64,000 nucleotides of DNA from JAUXFS01 sp963772635 (lineage in GTDB: Bacteria; Pseudomonadota; Alphaproteobacteria; Rhodospirillales; Defluviicoccaceae): positions 124,001 to 188,000 of the forward strand of contig CAVYYK010000032.1 in assembly GCA_963772635.1 (NCBI GenBank), in the 5' to 3' direction. The notes beneath the pieces are model-generated. The model was given only the letters and a program-made list of their open reading frames with translations. It had not been told where the DNA came from and ran no database searches. Positions 44,400-52,949 of the stretch are shown in pieces. The position numbers and the translations under genes were made by a program. Numbering within the stretch: position 1 is the stretch's first letter; every line of letters starts with the position of its first letter.

Positions 44400-44436
44400 G
44401 TCGATTGAACAGGAAATCTGGACGATCTGGCTTGTT
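44400..44436 (+). pseudogene. Fragment of the TPR gene found at 46.3 kb
   Basis: These 37 bp match 46437-46473 with three mismatches by eye, in the same orientation, and encode part of SIEGEIWAIWLV. The rest of the TPR gene is missing. The fragment borders the 3' end of the FMO gene; the full TPR gene lies just beyond the FMO gene and the MITE, so the block 44437-46299 is flanked by partly repeated DNA. Confidence 0.55.
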
Positions 44437-45749
44437 TCAGCGTAGGGCCAGCGTACCCGCTCGTAGCGTAGGCCAGCCCATCGCTTTTCGCGTGCGTTCT
44501 ACCGCATGACGGAAGGCTTCATGCTCCGCGTAGGTGGCGTGACGCGGCGAATCGATGAACTTCAACCCTCCGCTCAGATCCGGATTATCGGCCAAGACAT
44601 GCGCCCGAAACCGGGCAGCCCGCTCGGGCACTTCCGTTCTATCGCGGACATAACAGGCGACCATGGTTGCCAATCGGTCAAAGTCTTCAAAAACGCCCGC
44701 ATTGGTTTCCAGGAAGCCAAGCGTGAACAGGGTTTCGTGACGGCGATTGAAAACACTGAGGTAGGCGTCGAGTTTGTCGCCCTTCCAGTCGAATAGACCG
44801 GCATCCATGAAGGGAACGGACATCTTGTAGCCGGTCGCATAGACAACGAGGTCGACCCGCTCCCGGCTCCCGTCCCTGAAGACGACGTGATCGTGCAGGA
44901 ACTCGCGGATGTCGGGTTTGGCCCGCAGCCGGCCGGTCTTGAGAGCGGACAATGCCTTTGTGTTGATGATCGGGTGTGACTCGAGGACGCGATGATCGGG
45001 CGCGGGCAGGCCGTAGGTCCGCAGGTCACCCACGAGTAATCGCAGGAGCCCGTGAAAGATTGCCTGCCTGAGCCGCATCGGCAATGGTGGGGTCCGTGCG
45101 GCGAACAGATCCGCGGGAACCCCCATCACATGCTTTGGAACAATACGGTAGCCTCGTCTGAACTCAGGAACGCAGCCGTCGCGCAGTCGGCCGCGTCGCA
45201 GCCGATGTCGAAGCCGGTGTTGCCGCCACCCACCACAAGCACGCGACGGCCGGCGAACTCCTCTTTGTCTCTATAGTCGACCGCATGACGGATCTCGCCC
45301 GTGAAGGTGCCCGGATACCGGGGCCACTGGGGCAACCAGTTCATACCGTTGGCGCAAATGACCCCGGCATAGCGGCGTGTTTCGCCGGCATCCAACTGAA
45401 CGATCCAGCCGCCGGCGTTCGGCGTGACACGGGCAACCTCACGACCGAACTCGATGCGCGCATATAGCCCGTGAGCGCGGGCAAACTCGCGAAGATACGC
45501 GTGCACTTGCGCCCGGCTCGGATAGTCCGGATAGACCCTCGGCATGGGGAAGTCCAAGAAACTCGAAAGTCGTTTCGACGAGATCAGCCGACAAGATGCG
45601 TACATCGGCGAGCCGGGGTTCTCCAGATCCCAGATTCCACCGACATCCGCGTGACGCTCGATGATGTCGAACGGCACTCCCGCCCACTGTAGGGCGCGAG
45701 CCTGTGCAAGGCCGGCCGGCCCTGCGCCAATGACGCAATAGCGCTCCAT
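44437..45749 (-). CDS. Flavin-containing monooxygenase, one frame break
   Basis: An NAD(P)H/FAD enzyme of the FMO/Baeyer-Villiger group, about 437 aa when joined. The FAD loop GAGPAGLAQA is at the N-terminus, the FMO signature FTGEIRHAVDYRD near residue 165 carries FxGxxxHxxxY, and the NADPH loop VVGGGNTGFDIG near 190 is intact. After AAFLSS the frame is lost near 45160; the other frame continues with RRGYRIVPKHVMGVPADLF to the stop at 44437 and contains DLVVYATGYKMSVPF. Start ATG 45749. Both halves are well conserved, so a consensus error is as likely as inactivation. Confidence 0.82.
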
Positions 45750-46029
45750 CGCAACAAATCTACTGCCGATCGACCGATAACTCACCCCCCATTTGCAGCT
45801 CCGGTCGGACGCCACCCCGCGAAGCCTTGGCGTCAGATCTCAAGAGTCCAGGCACATTCCACAGCGGCAATACCCTCAGGTGCGGACCATCTCTCAGCGT
45901 GACACCGACCGTCACTGCTGACCCCAAGGCCACATCCCCGCCGGAAGGCTTCCCCTGATAACTTGACCTGATTTTGCGATCGGCGGCCCACTTGGCAGAT
46001 TGGTACAGGCTGCCATAGCTGCCATATTA
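45750..46029. other. Spacer before MITE 2, no recognised gene
   Basis: No conserved gene is recognised. A minus-strand frame is open over most of the stretch (for example AVTVGVTLRDGPHL) but lacks a start and family resemblance; it may be a coding remnant. GCTGCCATA occurs twice near 46010-46026. Confidence 0.35.
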
Positions 46030-46291
46030 TACCAACGGTCATTGATAGGGACTCATTGTGATCGTGTTTCACACATCCTCGGCAGGAGAGGCCGCGCCGG
46101 CGATGCTGGCGCATCGTCAAGCGGTTTCGACGCCCCGAGGATGTGCGAAACACGACCCTACGGGCGGCCTATGGAGGCTTCCGGGCAGCGTCGCGCGACG
46201 CTTGTGATGCTCCAGCATCACGGCGCACCGCACTCCTTGCCGGAAACCTCCATAGGCCGTCACAATGGGTTCCTATCAATGACCGTTGGTA
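46030..46291. mobile_element. MITE-like element 2, almost wholly self-complementary
   Basis: Terminal inverted repeats of 32 bp (46030-46061 and 46260-46291), starting TACCAACGGTCATTGATA, differ at two positions. Both sides carry TTA (46027-46029, 46292-46294), a 3-bp target duplication. Inside, 46062-46082 pairs with 46135-46155 and 46165-46184 with 46240-46259, one mismatch each; these stems directly join the terminal repeats. It has 262 bp and no gene. It sits immediately before the TPR gene and has replaced that gene's upstream region. Confidence 0.8.
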
Positions 46292-46299
46292 TTAGCCTG

Positions 46300-46854
46300 A
46301 TGACGATCTTTCGAACGTTGTGCCTTGTTGTCAGTCTGGTTGGTTTCGCCGGGGCGGGGTTTGCCGACCAGACCGATCCGCGCCTGGACGCGCTGTTCGG
46401 GCGGCTCAAGGCGGCCTCGGGGCCGGCCGAGTCGGTGTCGATTGAAGGGGAAATCTGGGCGATCTGGCTTGTTGCGCCGGATGAAGCGACCCAATCGCGC
46501 CTCGATTCCGGAATAGACGCCATGGGTCGCGGGGATCTCGCCGCGGCGCTCGAAGCGTTCGACGAGGTCGTCGCACTCGCGCCAGGCTTTGCCGAAGGCT
46601 GGAACAAGCGGGCCACGGTCCACTACCTTTTGAACAATCTTCAGCAGTCGCTGGAGGACATTGCCGCGACGCTGAAACTGGAGCCGCGCCACTTCGGCGC
46701 CTTGTCCGGCCGTGGCCTCGTCTTCATCAAGCTCCGCGATCTCGAGCAGGCTTTGTCGGCCTTCGAAGAAGTCCTGGAGGTCAGCCCGCAGATGACCAGC
46801 GCGCGCGCAAATATCGACGCCATCCGCAAGGTTCTCGGGCAGCGCGAGATCTGA
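46300..46854 (+). CDS. Small TPR-repeat protein, exported
   Basis: A 184-aa protein. A signal peptide (TLCLVVSLVGFAGAGFA) precedes a helical domain with about two and a half tetratricopeptide repeats: AMGRGDLAAALEAFDEVVAL, then NKRATVHYLLNNLQQSLED and GRGLVFIKLRDLEQALSAFE. TPR proteins mediate protein contacts; the partner is unknown. ATG 46300 is only 5 bp past the target duplication of MITE 2 and has no Shine-Dalgarno, so the insertion may have removed the native translation signals. An upstream in-frame ATG lies within the MITE. Confidence 0.75.
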   Translation: MTIFRTLCLVVSLVGFAGAGFADQTDPRLDALFGRLKAASGPAESVSIEGEIWAIWLVAPDEATQSRLDSGIDAMGRGDLAAALEAFDEVVALAPGFAEGWNKRATVHYLLNNLQQSLEDIAATLKLEPRHFGALSGRGLVFIKLRDLEQALSAFEEVLEVSPQMTSARANIDAIRKVLGQREI

Positions 46855-46991
46855 TCGGTTTCTCGGACAGGGTCAGGCGCTAAGGGGCGGCGTCCGCGGC
46901 TCGTCGCAGGCGTCGAAACAGCAGCTTGATATGTCCTCGGATGCTGTATGGTCTCGTCAAACACTCGAGGCTAACGTTGAAGGAAACACGG

Positions 46992-47507
46992 ATGTTGAAA
47001 ACGAGACCCTCGTACCCGCTCTTGCTTCGCGCATGGATGCTTGTGTTTACCCTCACCGCCTTCACCGCGACATCCGCCATGTCGCAGACGGTCGTCGAGA
47101 AACGGCTCGCCGCGCTGCAGCCGTGCAGCAACCTGAAATTGACATCGAAAGTGCTCGGCCGTCCCGTCACCCTCGGCATCGACAAGCTGATCGGTGTCAC
47201 TCTGAGCCGCGCCACGGTGACGATGGCGGGCGACGACGTCACCGTTTCATTCGTCGGTGGCGTTTCCTGCGAAACCTCCGAGCAATCCGCGATCAAGGGC
47301 GATGCCTCGGTGGATCTCACCGCCTCCGCCGTCGGAAGCCTCGCCGATTGCTCGATCCGCTCGCTTTCGATCACGCCCACCCGCTTCGGCGGCACCCTCG
47401 GCGAGGTCGTCAAGAGCGCCTGGGAACCCCTGATCCGCCCGAAGCTCGAAGCGGACGCCCGGACCATGCTCGTCGACGCCTGCACCGATTTCGTCCGCGG
47501 GAAATGA
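46992..47507 (+). CDS. Hypothetical exported protein
   Basis: A 171-aa protein with a signal peptide (LLRAWMLVFTLTAFTATSAMS) and a small mature domain with three or four Cys (ALQPCSNLKL, GGVSCETSEQ, SLADCSIRS, VDACTDF) that could form disulfides in the periplasm. I do not recognise the family. GGAAA lies before ATG 46992. It stands in a row of small exported proteins (46.3-49.4 kb) but with spacers over 100 bp, so not clearly one operon. Confidence 0.65.
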   Translation: MLKTRPSYPLLLRAWMLVFTLTAFTATSAMSQTVVEKRLAALQPCSNLKLTSKVLGRPVTLGIDKLIGVTLSRATVTMAGDDVTVSFVGGVSCETSEQSAIKGDASVDLTASAVGSLADCSIRSLSITPTRFGGTLGEVVKSAWEPLIRPKLEADARTMLVDACTDFVRGK

Positions 47508-47709
47508 CCGCCGCGATATCTCGATCGATCCACATGCGGATAAATCCGATGGGGAGGTTTTCATCGGCTGCGACGGGTTCAATCTGTAACAAAGTCGATT
47601 TGGCCGGGTCGGGCGGACGAAGCAGACGGAAACCGAACCGGTGCTCGAGGCGTCAATCCACCCCGCAATACCAAAGCTCACAGACAGCGACGGATCGCGA
47701 TGCCTTCCT

Positions 47710-48495
47710 ATGAGGAAACGGTTGTCAATCTCCGAGATTGGTTGTGGTCGTCAGGTCATCGCTTGTTCCGGGGTTCGAAAATTCCGACCGGCGGTCATCG
47801 CCGGACTTTTTCTGCTCGTCGGCTGTACGATGCCGGAAGCCCCGGTCGATCCTGCCGGACCTTCCGGAACGGTTGAGATTCTCGGCCCGGACCCGGCTTT
47901 CTCGCCCGAGCGTCCGCCGAAGGACTGGGTCGTCGAGGGACGCGTCGACGGACGGCTTGGTGTCGCCAGCCTCGACGGCGTGCCGGCATTGAGAATTGGC
48001 GCCGGCGCCGCTCCGGTGCTCCTGGCGCGACGGACCCGGGCGGTGCTTCTCGTCTCGCCTTACCTGAGTTGGGCCTGGAACATGGAGCCGCAAACCCATG
48101 GCTATCACCCGGTGGCGCTGATCGTCGGCTTTCGCGGCGGCCGGCAGAACGGCGGTTGGAACCGGAGCGATCCGGTTTCCGTGGCGACATCGTTGCCGTC
48201 CCACGACCGTGCCCTGGTCCTGACATGGGGGAACTCCGCCTTGCAAAGGGGCAGCATGCGGCCGGAGACGACCCTCGCATTTGCGGATATGACGCCGGCG
48301 CCCCGTTATGTGGTCCGAGGCGGACGCGAGAACGCGAATATCTGGTGGCTGGACACCGTCGATCTCTCGGCGCTCTACGCCGGCGCATGGCCGGAGGACG
48401 ATATCGGTCGGGTACAGATCGTTTTCGTGGCGATCGCCGCGACCGGCAATGCCGACGTCGGGGCTCACATCGCCGGAATCATGCTGTCGCGTTGA
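47710..48495 (+). CDS. DUF3047-like lipoprotein
   Basis: A 261-aa protein. A lipobox is visible in LFLLVGCTMPEAP (Cys near residue 39), after an unusually long N-terminal region, so the true start may be further downstream. The mature part reads LVSPYLSWAWNMEPQTHGYH and LIVGFRGGRQNGGW, then VQIVFVAIAATGNADVGAH, similar to the DUF3047 pattern. Function unknown; probably anchored to the inner leaflet of the outer membrane or to the inner membrane facing the periplasm. Confidence 0.7.
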   Translation: MRKRLSISEIGCGRQVIACSGVRKFRPAVIAGLFLLVGCTMPEAPVDPAGPSGTVEILGPDPAFSPERPPKDWVVEGRVDGRLGVASLDGVPALRIGAGAAPVLLARRTRAVLLVSPYLSWAWNMEPQTHGYHPVALIVGFRGGRQNGGWNRSDPVSVATSLPSHDRALVLTWGNSALQRGSMRPETTLAFADMTPAPRYVVRGGRENANIWWLDTVDLSALYAGAWPEDDIGRVQIVFVAIAATGNADVGAHIAGIMLSR

Positions 48496-48634
48496 CCGGT
48501 CAGATCGATCGGCCGATGACATTCCCGTGAGACCGGCCGGTGCAAGTCCTAGTTTGCTTGCCCAAACGTCGCGCCTCGCGCATGATGCCCCGATCTTATT
48601 TAGGCGAACGAGCAGCAACATGCAGGAACGAGCG

Positions 48635-49420
48635 ATGGCATTGACGAGACTGTTCTTTGGCGCGGCAGCGTTGTCGATGCTGATCACCGCCGGGCCGGCC
48701 GCCGCCGTCCGGGCCGACGACACCACGAGCGGCTCCGCGGTTCCCGCCGGGATGACCAGCGCGGAGAAACAGCGGTTCGATGCGCTCATCCGCCAGTACA
48801 TCCTCGATCATCCGGAAGTGGTCATCGAGTCCCTCCAGGCGTATCAGGTGCGGCAGCGGGCGGCGGAGCAACAGGAGTCGCGCGCGGCGCTGGTGGCGCT
48901 GAAGGATGAAATCGAGAAGGATCCGTCCGCGCCGGTCGCGGGCAACGCGCAGGGGAACGTGACCATCGTCGAGTTCTTCGACTATCGTTGCGGATACTGC
49001 AAGCGGGTCTTCCCCTCCATTCAACAGCTGATCGAGACCGACGGGAACATCCGTTACGTATTCAAGGAATTCCCCGTATTGGGTCCCGAATCGGTGACGG
49101 CGGCGCGGGCGGCGCTGGCAGTATGGAATCTGCAGCCCGACAAATACTTCCCGTTCCACACGGCGCTGATGCAGGCCCGCGGCGGTCTTACCGAGCAACG
49201 GATTCTCAAGATAGCCGAACAAGTCGGCCTGGACCCGGCGCGGGTCCGTGACGGCATGGACGATCCCAGGGTCGAGGAGACGTTGAAAAAGAACGCCGCG
49301 CTGGCCGGTCAGATCAAGATCAATGGAACCCCGGCATTCGTCATCGACGGACAGTTGATCCCCGGCGCCATCGATTTGGCAACGATCAAGCAACTGGTCG
49401 AGGCGGCGCGGCAAAGCTGA
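48635..49420 (+). CDS. DsbA-family thioredoxin-like protein
   Basis: A 261-aa periplasmic protein. After a signal peptide (FFGAAALSMLITAGPAAAV) comes a helical linker typical of the DsbA/ScsC group (RQYILDHPEVVIESLQAYQ) and the thioredoxin fold with active site FFDYRCGYCKRVFP near residue 115 (CGYC) and the cis-Pro loop NGTPAFVIDG near 232. Such proteins act as disulfide oxidases or isomerases; the DHPEVV linker suggests oligomerisation as in ScsC or BdbD relatives. AGGA precedes ATG 48635. Confidence 0.88.
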   Translation: MALTRLFFGAAALSMLITAGPAAAVRADDTTSGSAVPAGMTSAEKQRFDALIRQYILDHPEVVIESLQAYQVRQRAAEQQESRAALVALKDEIEKDPSAPVAGNAQGNVTIVEFFDYRCGYCKRVFPSIQQLIETDGNIRYVFKEFPVLGPESVTAARAALAVWNLQPDKYFPFHTALMQARGGLTEQRILKIAEQVGLDPARVRDGMDDPRVEETLKKNAALAGQIKINGTPAFVIDGQLIPGAIDLATIKQLVEAARQS

Positions 49421-49487
49421 GCGGCCGCGCCGATGCCGCCTCGGTAGACGGAACCGCGTTGGCGGTATCGATCCACGCGGTCTCGCA

Positions 49488-49503
49488 TGTGATCTGGCTC
49501 ACT
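49488..49503. promoter_or_regulatory. Second CRP/FNR-family site
   Basis: TGTGATCTGGCTCACT matches TGTGA-N6-TCACA with one mismatch and shares the CTGG centre with the site at 17172. It lies about 80 bp before the structured leader at 49586. No good -10 was found at the class II distance. Confidence 0.4.
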
Positions 49504-49585
49504 TTACCATAAGAGCATTACCCGTACCGTCGATTCGTTGGAACCGACGGCGGGCGTTGTCATTCCGCGTGTGCAACATCGATCG

Positions 49586-49702
49586 AGCTAGCGATAAACG
49601 ACCCTACCAGAAATGGTAGTCGTTTACTGGTTGTTAAAGCCTGTAAACTACCTATCGCAGATAGAGCTTGAGACCCCACGAAACACCAGCCGCAGGCTTG
49701 TC
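49586..49702 (+). promoter_or_regulatory. Structured, switch-like 5' leader
   Basis: An outer stem GCGATA/TATCGC (49591-49596, 49653-49658), with AGCT/AGCT below it, encloses a hairpin TAAACGAC..TACCA-GAAA-TGGTA..GTCGTTTA (49595-49626) capped by a GNRA tetraloop. GTTTAC (49622-49627) can pair instead with GTAAAC (49643-49648). The adjacent AAGCCTG (49637-49643) can pair with CAGGCTT (49693-49699), which ends 3 bases before ATG 49703. The competing pairings could open or close the start site. No match to a known riboswitch class is claimed. Confidence 0.45.
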
Positions 49703-49978
49703 ATGATCAGCAGCTATTTCAATCTTCCATTCGGTGGCTGGGCGCACTGCCAATTTCCGTCGGTCTCCAATAGCGGTTCCTACCTTGGAAAGATCGAGAA
49801 TGGCCGCGATCTCTTGGTCTGGATCGGCCGTTTCCAGATCGTTCTCGCCCGATCGACGAAAAAGGGTCGGGGAGCCGGCGCCGTGCCCTGCGGCTTCGAC
49901 GAGATCGACACTTCGGGCTGTCCGCCGACCGAGCGGCTCTACAGGACGCTGCGAAGCGCTTTGGCCTATCGCGGATAG
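49703..49978 (+). CDS. Small hypothetical protein behind the structured leader
   Basis: A 91-aa ORF beginning MISSYFNLPFGGWAHC and containing GRDLLVWIGRFQIVLARSTK. The amino-acid order looks protein-like (alternating hydrophobic residues, Cys at residues 16, 62 and 70) but I know no family. Only CAGG stands near the start, and it is part of a possible switch pairing. The antisense frame over 49652-50305 is longer but has shadow-type Arg/Gly/Ala composition. Moderate support only. Confidence 0.4.
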   Translation: MISSYFNLPFGGWAHCQFPSVSNSGSYLGKIENGRDLLVWIGRFQIVLARSTKKGRGAGAVPCGFDEIDTSGCPPTERLYRTLRSALAYRG

Positions 49979-50140
49979 TCCTCGACCCGGCCCCCCAAAG
50001 GCCGCCATAAAAATTCCGCCGCAATGAATGCCATTGAAATCGGAGGAGGCCGCCGCCAGATGGCCAAGGGCCGAAGTGTTGCAACCGCCTTGGCGGTCAA
50101 CAACGATCCAACGAAGGTTCAGACCATAGGAGTTTCGGAA

Positions 50141-50323
50141 ATGGTTATTTATCGCATCGAAACCGATGTCGTTTCGCCGGTTTTCTATCCCATCGTTCCG
50201 GATGCGTTCATGACCAGCGATACCGGCGACGGCTCGAGACATCTCTCCCGAGCCGCGGACAGCGACTGGGAGGACGAGTCGGACACCCCGCTGTTGTCGC
50301 CCCACGATCCGTGGAGTTTCTAA
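50141..50323 (+). CDS. Small acidic protein of 60 aa
   Basis: The ORF starts at ATG 50141 eight bases after AGGAG (50128-50132), a good Shine-Dalgarno. The protein reads MVIYRIETDVVSPVFYP at the N-terminus and has an acidic tail (SDWEDESDTPLLSPHDPWSF). A short hairpin follows the stop (TAATCCC-GTA-GGGATAA, imperfect). No family is recognised. An upstream in-frame ATG at 50024 would add 39 residues without a Shine-Dalgarno. Confidence 0.5.
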   Translation: MVIYRIETDVVSPVFYPIVPDAFMTSDTGDGSRHLSRAADSDWEDESDTPLLSPHDPWSF

Positions 50324-50386
50324 TCCCGTAGGGATAATCCGGCGGACGGCACCGGTGGACGCCGCTCTTGCGACGCGGCCATTTCC

Positions 50387-51466
50387 TCATGCCGGTTGTC
50401 GGATCTCGGCACGCACCGTCGGTAGCGCATGCGGGTATTCCCGCTGGAGATACTTGACCAGCTCCTCGCGTACGTGGCACCTGAGATCCCAGGCCTTTCC
50501 GGAAGTTGGAGCGCTCATCAGGGCGCGCAGTTCCAACGTCTGCTCGGCGCTCTTGGTGACCTGGAGATTCCAGACCTTCTTGTCCCACAGGTCGGTTGAT
50601 TCGAGGATACGGTGCAACTCCTCTCGGACCGCGTCGACCGGAACCGTATAATCCACATACACGAAGACGGTCCCCAGGATATCGGCGGTCTTACGCGTCC
50701 AGTTCTGGAACGGATGCTCGATGAAGTGAGAGAGCGGAACGATCAGCCGTCTAAGATCCCAGATCCGCACCACCACGTAGGTCGGGCGGATTTCCTCGAT
50801 CCATCCCCATTCGCCCTCGACGATGACCACGTCGTCGAGCCGGATCGGTTCGGTGAGCGCCAGTTGGACGCCGGCGATGAGGTTGGACAGCGCCGGGCGT
50901 GCCGCCATGCCGGCGACCAGGCCGGCGATGCCGGCCGAGGCGAACAGGGTGATCCCGATCTGGCGGATACTGGGGATCGACATCAGGATCAGGCACGCCG
51001 TCACGGTGACGATCGCCGCGACCAGAAGCCGCCGCAACACCCGCACCCGGGTGTGGATCTGGCGCGCGGTAAGGTTGTCGGCCTGGGTGATATCGTGCTT
51101 CGCGGCGACGACGTCCTGGATGACCCCGGTAAAAGCCACCGCCAGCCATCCCACCGTCGCGGTCATTCCCATGGTGAGAACCTGCTTGATGGTGGCCAAT
51201 GCGCCCTCGGGCAGATCCACCATCGGCAGAACCGGGAAGATCGCGAGCAGCACGAACAGCAGCCGCGCCGGCCGTCGGCCATGGCGAACAAGCGCGTTGT
51301 CGGCGATCCCCTTGGTCCGGCTCGCCATCTTGCCGGCGACGAGAAACACCAGGTAGTGGACCAGCAGCGCAACGAGAACGGCTGCGACAAACGGGACGAC
51401 GGACGACAGCAGGATCTGCCAGATGTCGAGTGCCTCCTCGGCGATCTTCTGCGGCAGTTCAGTCAT
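50387..51466 (-). CDS. Mechanosensitive ion channel (MscS family)
   Basis: A 359-aa inner-membrane protein with four or so helices ahead of the channel domain. The pore helix region reads LFASAGIAGLVAGMAARPAL near residue 180, followed by the beta domain SNLIAGVQLALTEPIRLDDVV and GEWGWIEEI. The C-terminal cytosolic domain includes FIEHPFQNWTRKT. The enlarged membrane part places it in the YbdG/YnaI-like medium-size group. It should relieve osmotic pressure. Operon partner: none clear; the SRPBCC gene lies 124 bp upstream on the same strand. Confidence 0.9.
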   Translation of the reverse strand: MTELPQKIAEEALDIWQILLSSVVPFVAAVLVALLVHYLVFLVAGKMASRTKGIADNALVRHGRRPARLLFVLLAIFPVLPMVDLPEGALATIKQVLTMGMTATVGWLAVAFTGVIQDVVAAKHDITQADNLTARQIHTRVRVLRRLLVAAIVTVTACLILMSIPSIRQIGITLFASAGIAGLVAGMAARPALSNLIAGVQLALTEPIRLDDVVIVEGEWGWIEEIRPTYVVVRIWDLRRLIVPLSHFIEHPFQNWTRKTADILGTVFVYVDYTVPVDAVREELHRILESTDLWDKKVWNLQVTKSAEQTLELRALMSAPTSGKAWDLRCHVREELVKYLQREYPHALPTVRAEIRQPA

Positions 51467-51590
51467 TCAGAATGCGTCTCCTCGTTAGCCGTATTCCCGG
51501 TTGCCGACGGTCGGGCCGTGCGCTGCACCCACGAACTCTCGCGCCGCTGCCTCCGACGGCAGCGGTCTGCCGTGCGGGTCGAAGCCCTCG

Positions 51591-52004
51591 TCAGCCGCCG
51601 AACATCTTCTTGAGATTGTCGAACCCCGCCTGGTAGATCCCTTGGATCGTCTCGACGGCCTGGCTCTCCGGTGCGCCGACGGCCTCGAAGTCGCTCGACC
51701 ACGCCATCGAACAGGTGCCGTCCGCCTCCTCCGTCAGCTTGATCGTCGCCTTGTAGTTGCCGACCGGCAGCGGGCTGTCGACGATGGAATAGCTGTATGA
51801 CCACTCGTCGTCGCTGGCGTGCTCGAGATTCTCGACGATCTTGCCCCCGCCGAGGAGCGTCAAAGTCCGTGTCCGACCGCCGTCACTGAGCTCGCTGCTC
51901 TCGATCGCGGGATGCCAATCGGGCAACGCGTTGAAACCGCCGATCATCTCCCACACCTTGGCCGGAGAAACCGGCAGCTTGGTGTTCATCGCAACTTTTG
52001 ACAT
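51591..52004 (-). CDS. SRPBCC-family protein (polyketide cyclase/dehydrase 2-like)
   Basis: A 137-aa START-like fold protein. The pattern LPVSPAKVWEMIGGFNALPDWHPAI at the N-terminus, LGGGKIVENLEH and YKATIKLTEEADGT, then FDNLKKMFGG at the end are typical of SRPBCC proteins with a hydrophobic ligand cavity. The N-terminal motif is complete and the length is normal. The ligand and reaction are unknown. A GGGAGGG stands before ATG 52004. Confidence 0.88.
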   Translation of the reverse strand: MSKVAMNTKLPVSPAKVWEMIGGFNALPDWHPAIESSELSDGGRTRTLTLLGGGKIVENLEHASDDEWSYSYSIVDSPLPVGNYKATIKLTEEADGTCSMAWSSDFEAVGAPESQAVETIQGIYQAGFDNLKKMFGG

Positions 52005-52114
52005 GGAACCCTCCCTGGTCGCTGTCTGCCTCCGGACTCTCCGGATGGCTGGTCGTCAAACGGAGGGATCATAGTCGATCCCCATACGGATCGCACGCGT
52101 TACGGGGACGACCG

Positions 52115-52781
52115 TCACACGCGCACGGCGGGCAGGTGGCCGGTTTTCACGTAGATCAGGCAACCGTCGAGGCTGAACGGCATGTGGCGACTCCCCGGCG
52201 GGTTGCGCAGCCAGGCGCCGGTCGGATAGCGGTCTTCGTCGTCCTCGAGGGCGCCTTCGAGGACGAGGATCTCCTCGCCGCCGGGATGCTGGTGTTTCTC
52301 GAACACGGTGCCGGGCGCCCAGCGGACCAGTGCCACCAGCTCCGACCCGAATCGATGCAGCGGCAGGACGGCGAGGCCTTTGACCAGCCCGGGAAACCAT
52401 TCGGCGCCACGGGTGTCGACGACCACCCGTTCGCGGTCGTCGGGATGGAACTGGCCGAGCTTGACGAACAGCGCGCAGCCTTCCTCGCACCGGGGCCGGT
52501 GAACCGAGCCGGGCGGGTTGCGGACGTAGGTGCCGGCCGGGTAGTCGCCGAATTCGTCGGAGAAGGTGCCCTTCAGCACCAGGAACTCCTCGCCAAGGCG
52601 ATGCCGGTGGCGATCGAACCGGATTGCGGAAGCCGAACCGGTCGATGCTGGTCGAGCGCGCCGCCTCGCCGTCGTCGCGATCCAGCGTCCGACGCTCGAC
52701 GCCATCGGTCGGCGACACAACCCATTCCGCCTCGTCGGCAAAACTGACCACCCGCCGGGTCAGATCGTCGTGAATTTGCAT
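52115..52781 (-). CDS. Double-cupin protein (ChrR-like), one frameshift
   Basis: About 222 aa when joined. The first cupin reads IRFDRHRHRLGEEFLVLKG with metal-type His/Glu and YPAGTYVRNPPGSVHRP; the second reads GTVFEKHQHPGGEEILVLEG and YPTGAWLRNPPGSRHMP. The N-terminus MQIHDDLTRRVVSFADEAEW is in another frame; an extra base near 52634 separates them. Cupins of this type occur in ChrR anti-sigma factors, but the zinc-binding N-terminal ASD domain of ChrR is missing. Divergent from the EamA gene. Function not established. Confidence 0.8.
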
Positions 52782-52949
52782 AGCTTGTTCAGCGTTCAAA
52801 GAGATGCTGCATGATTGTCGCCATTCTGTGCTACCCCAATATGGCCCCTTCGCGACCCGGCTTCCAGGAACCTGATACCATCCCGGGCCGGACGCGTTCC
52901 TCCCGACTGGCAACGACATGACCGTTTCCGAAACCTGGCCCGCGCGTCG

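Noticed and set aside
46057..46074. CRP site inside MITE 2 (TGTGATCGTGTTTCACA)
   Set aside because: The half-sites are 7 bp apart instead of 6 and form part of the element's own inverted repeats.
49652..50305. Minus-strand frame of 217 codons in the DsbA-MscS spacer
   Set aside because: Shadow-like Arg/Gly/Ala composition and no ribosome site; the plus strand has the small ORF with a good Shine-Dalgarno.
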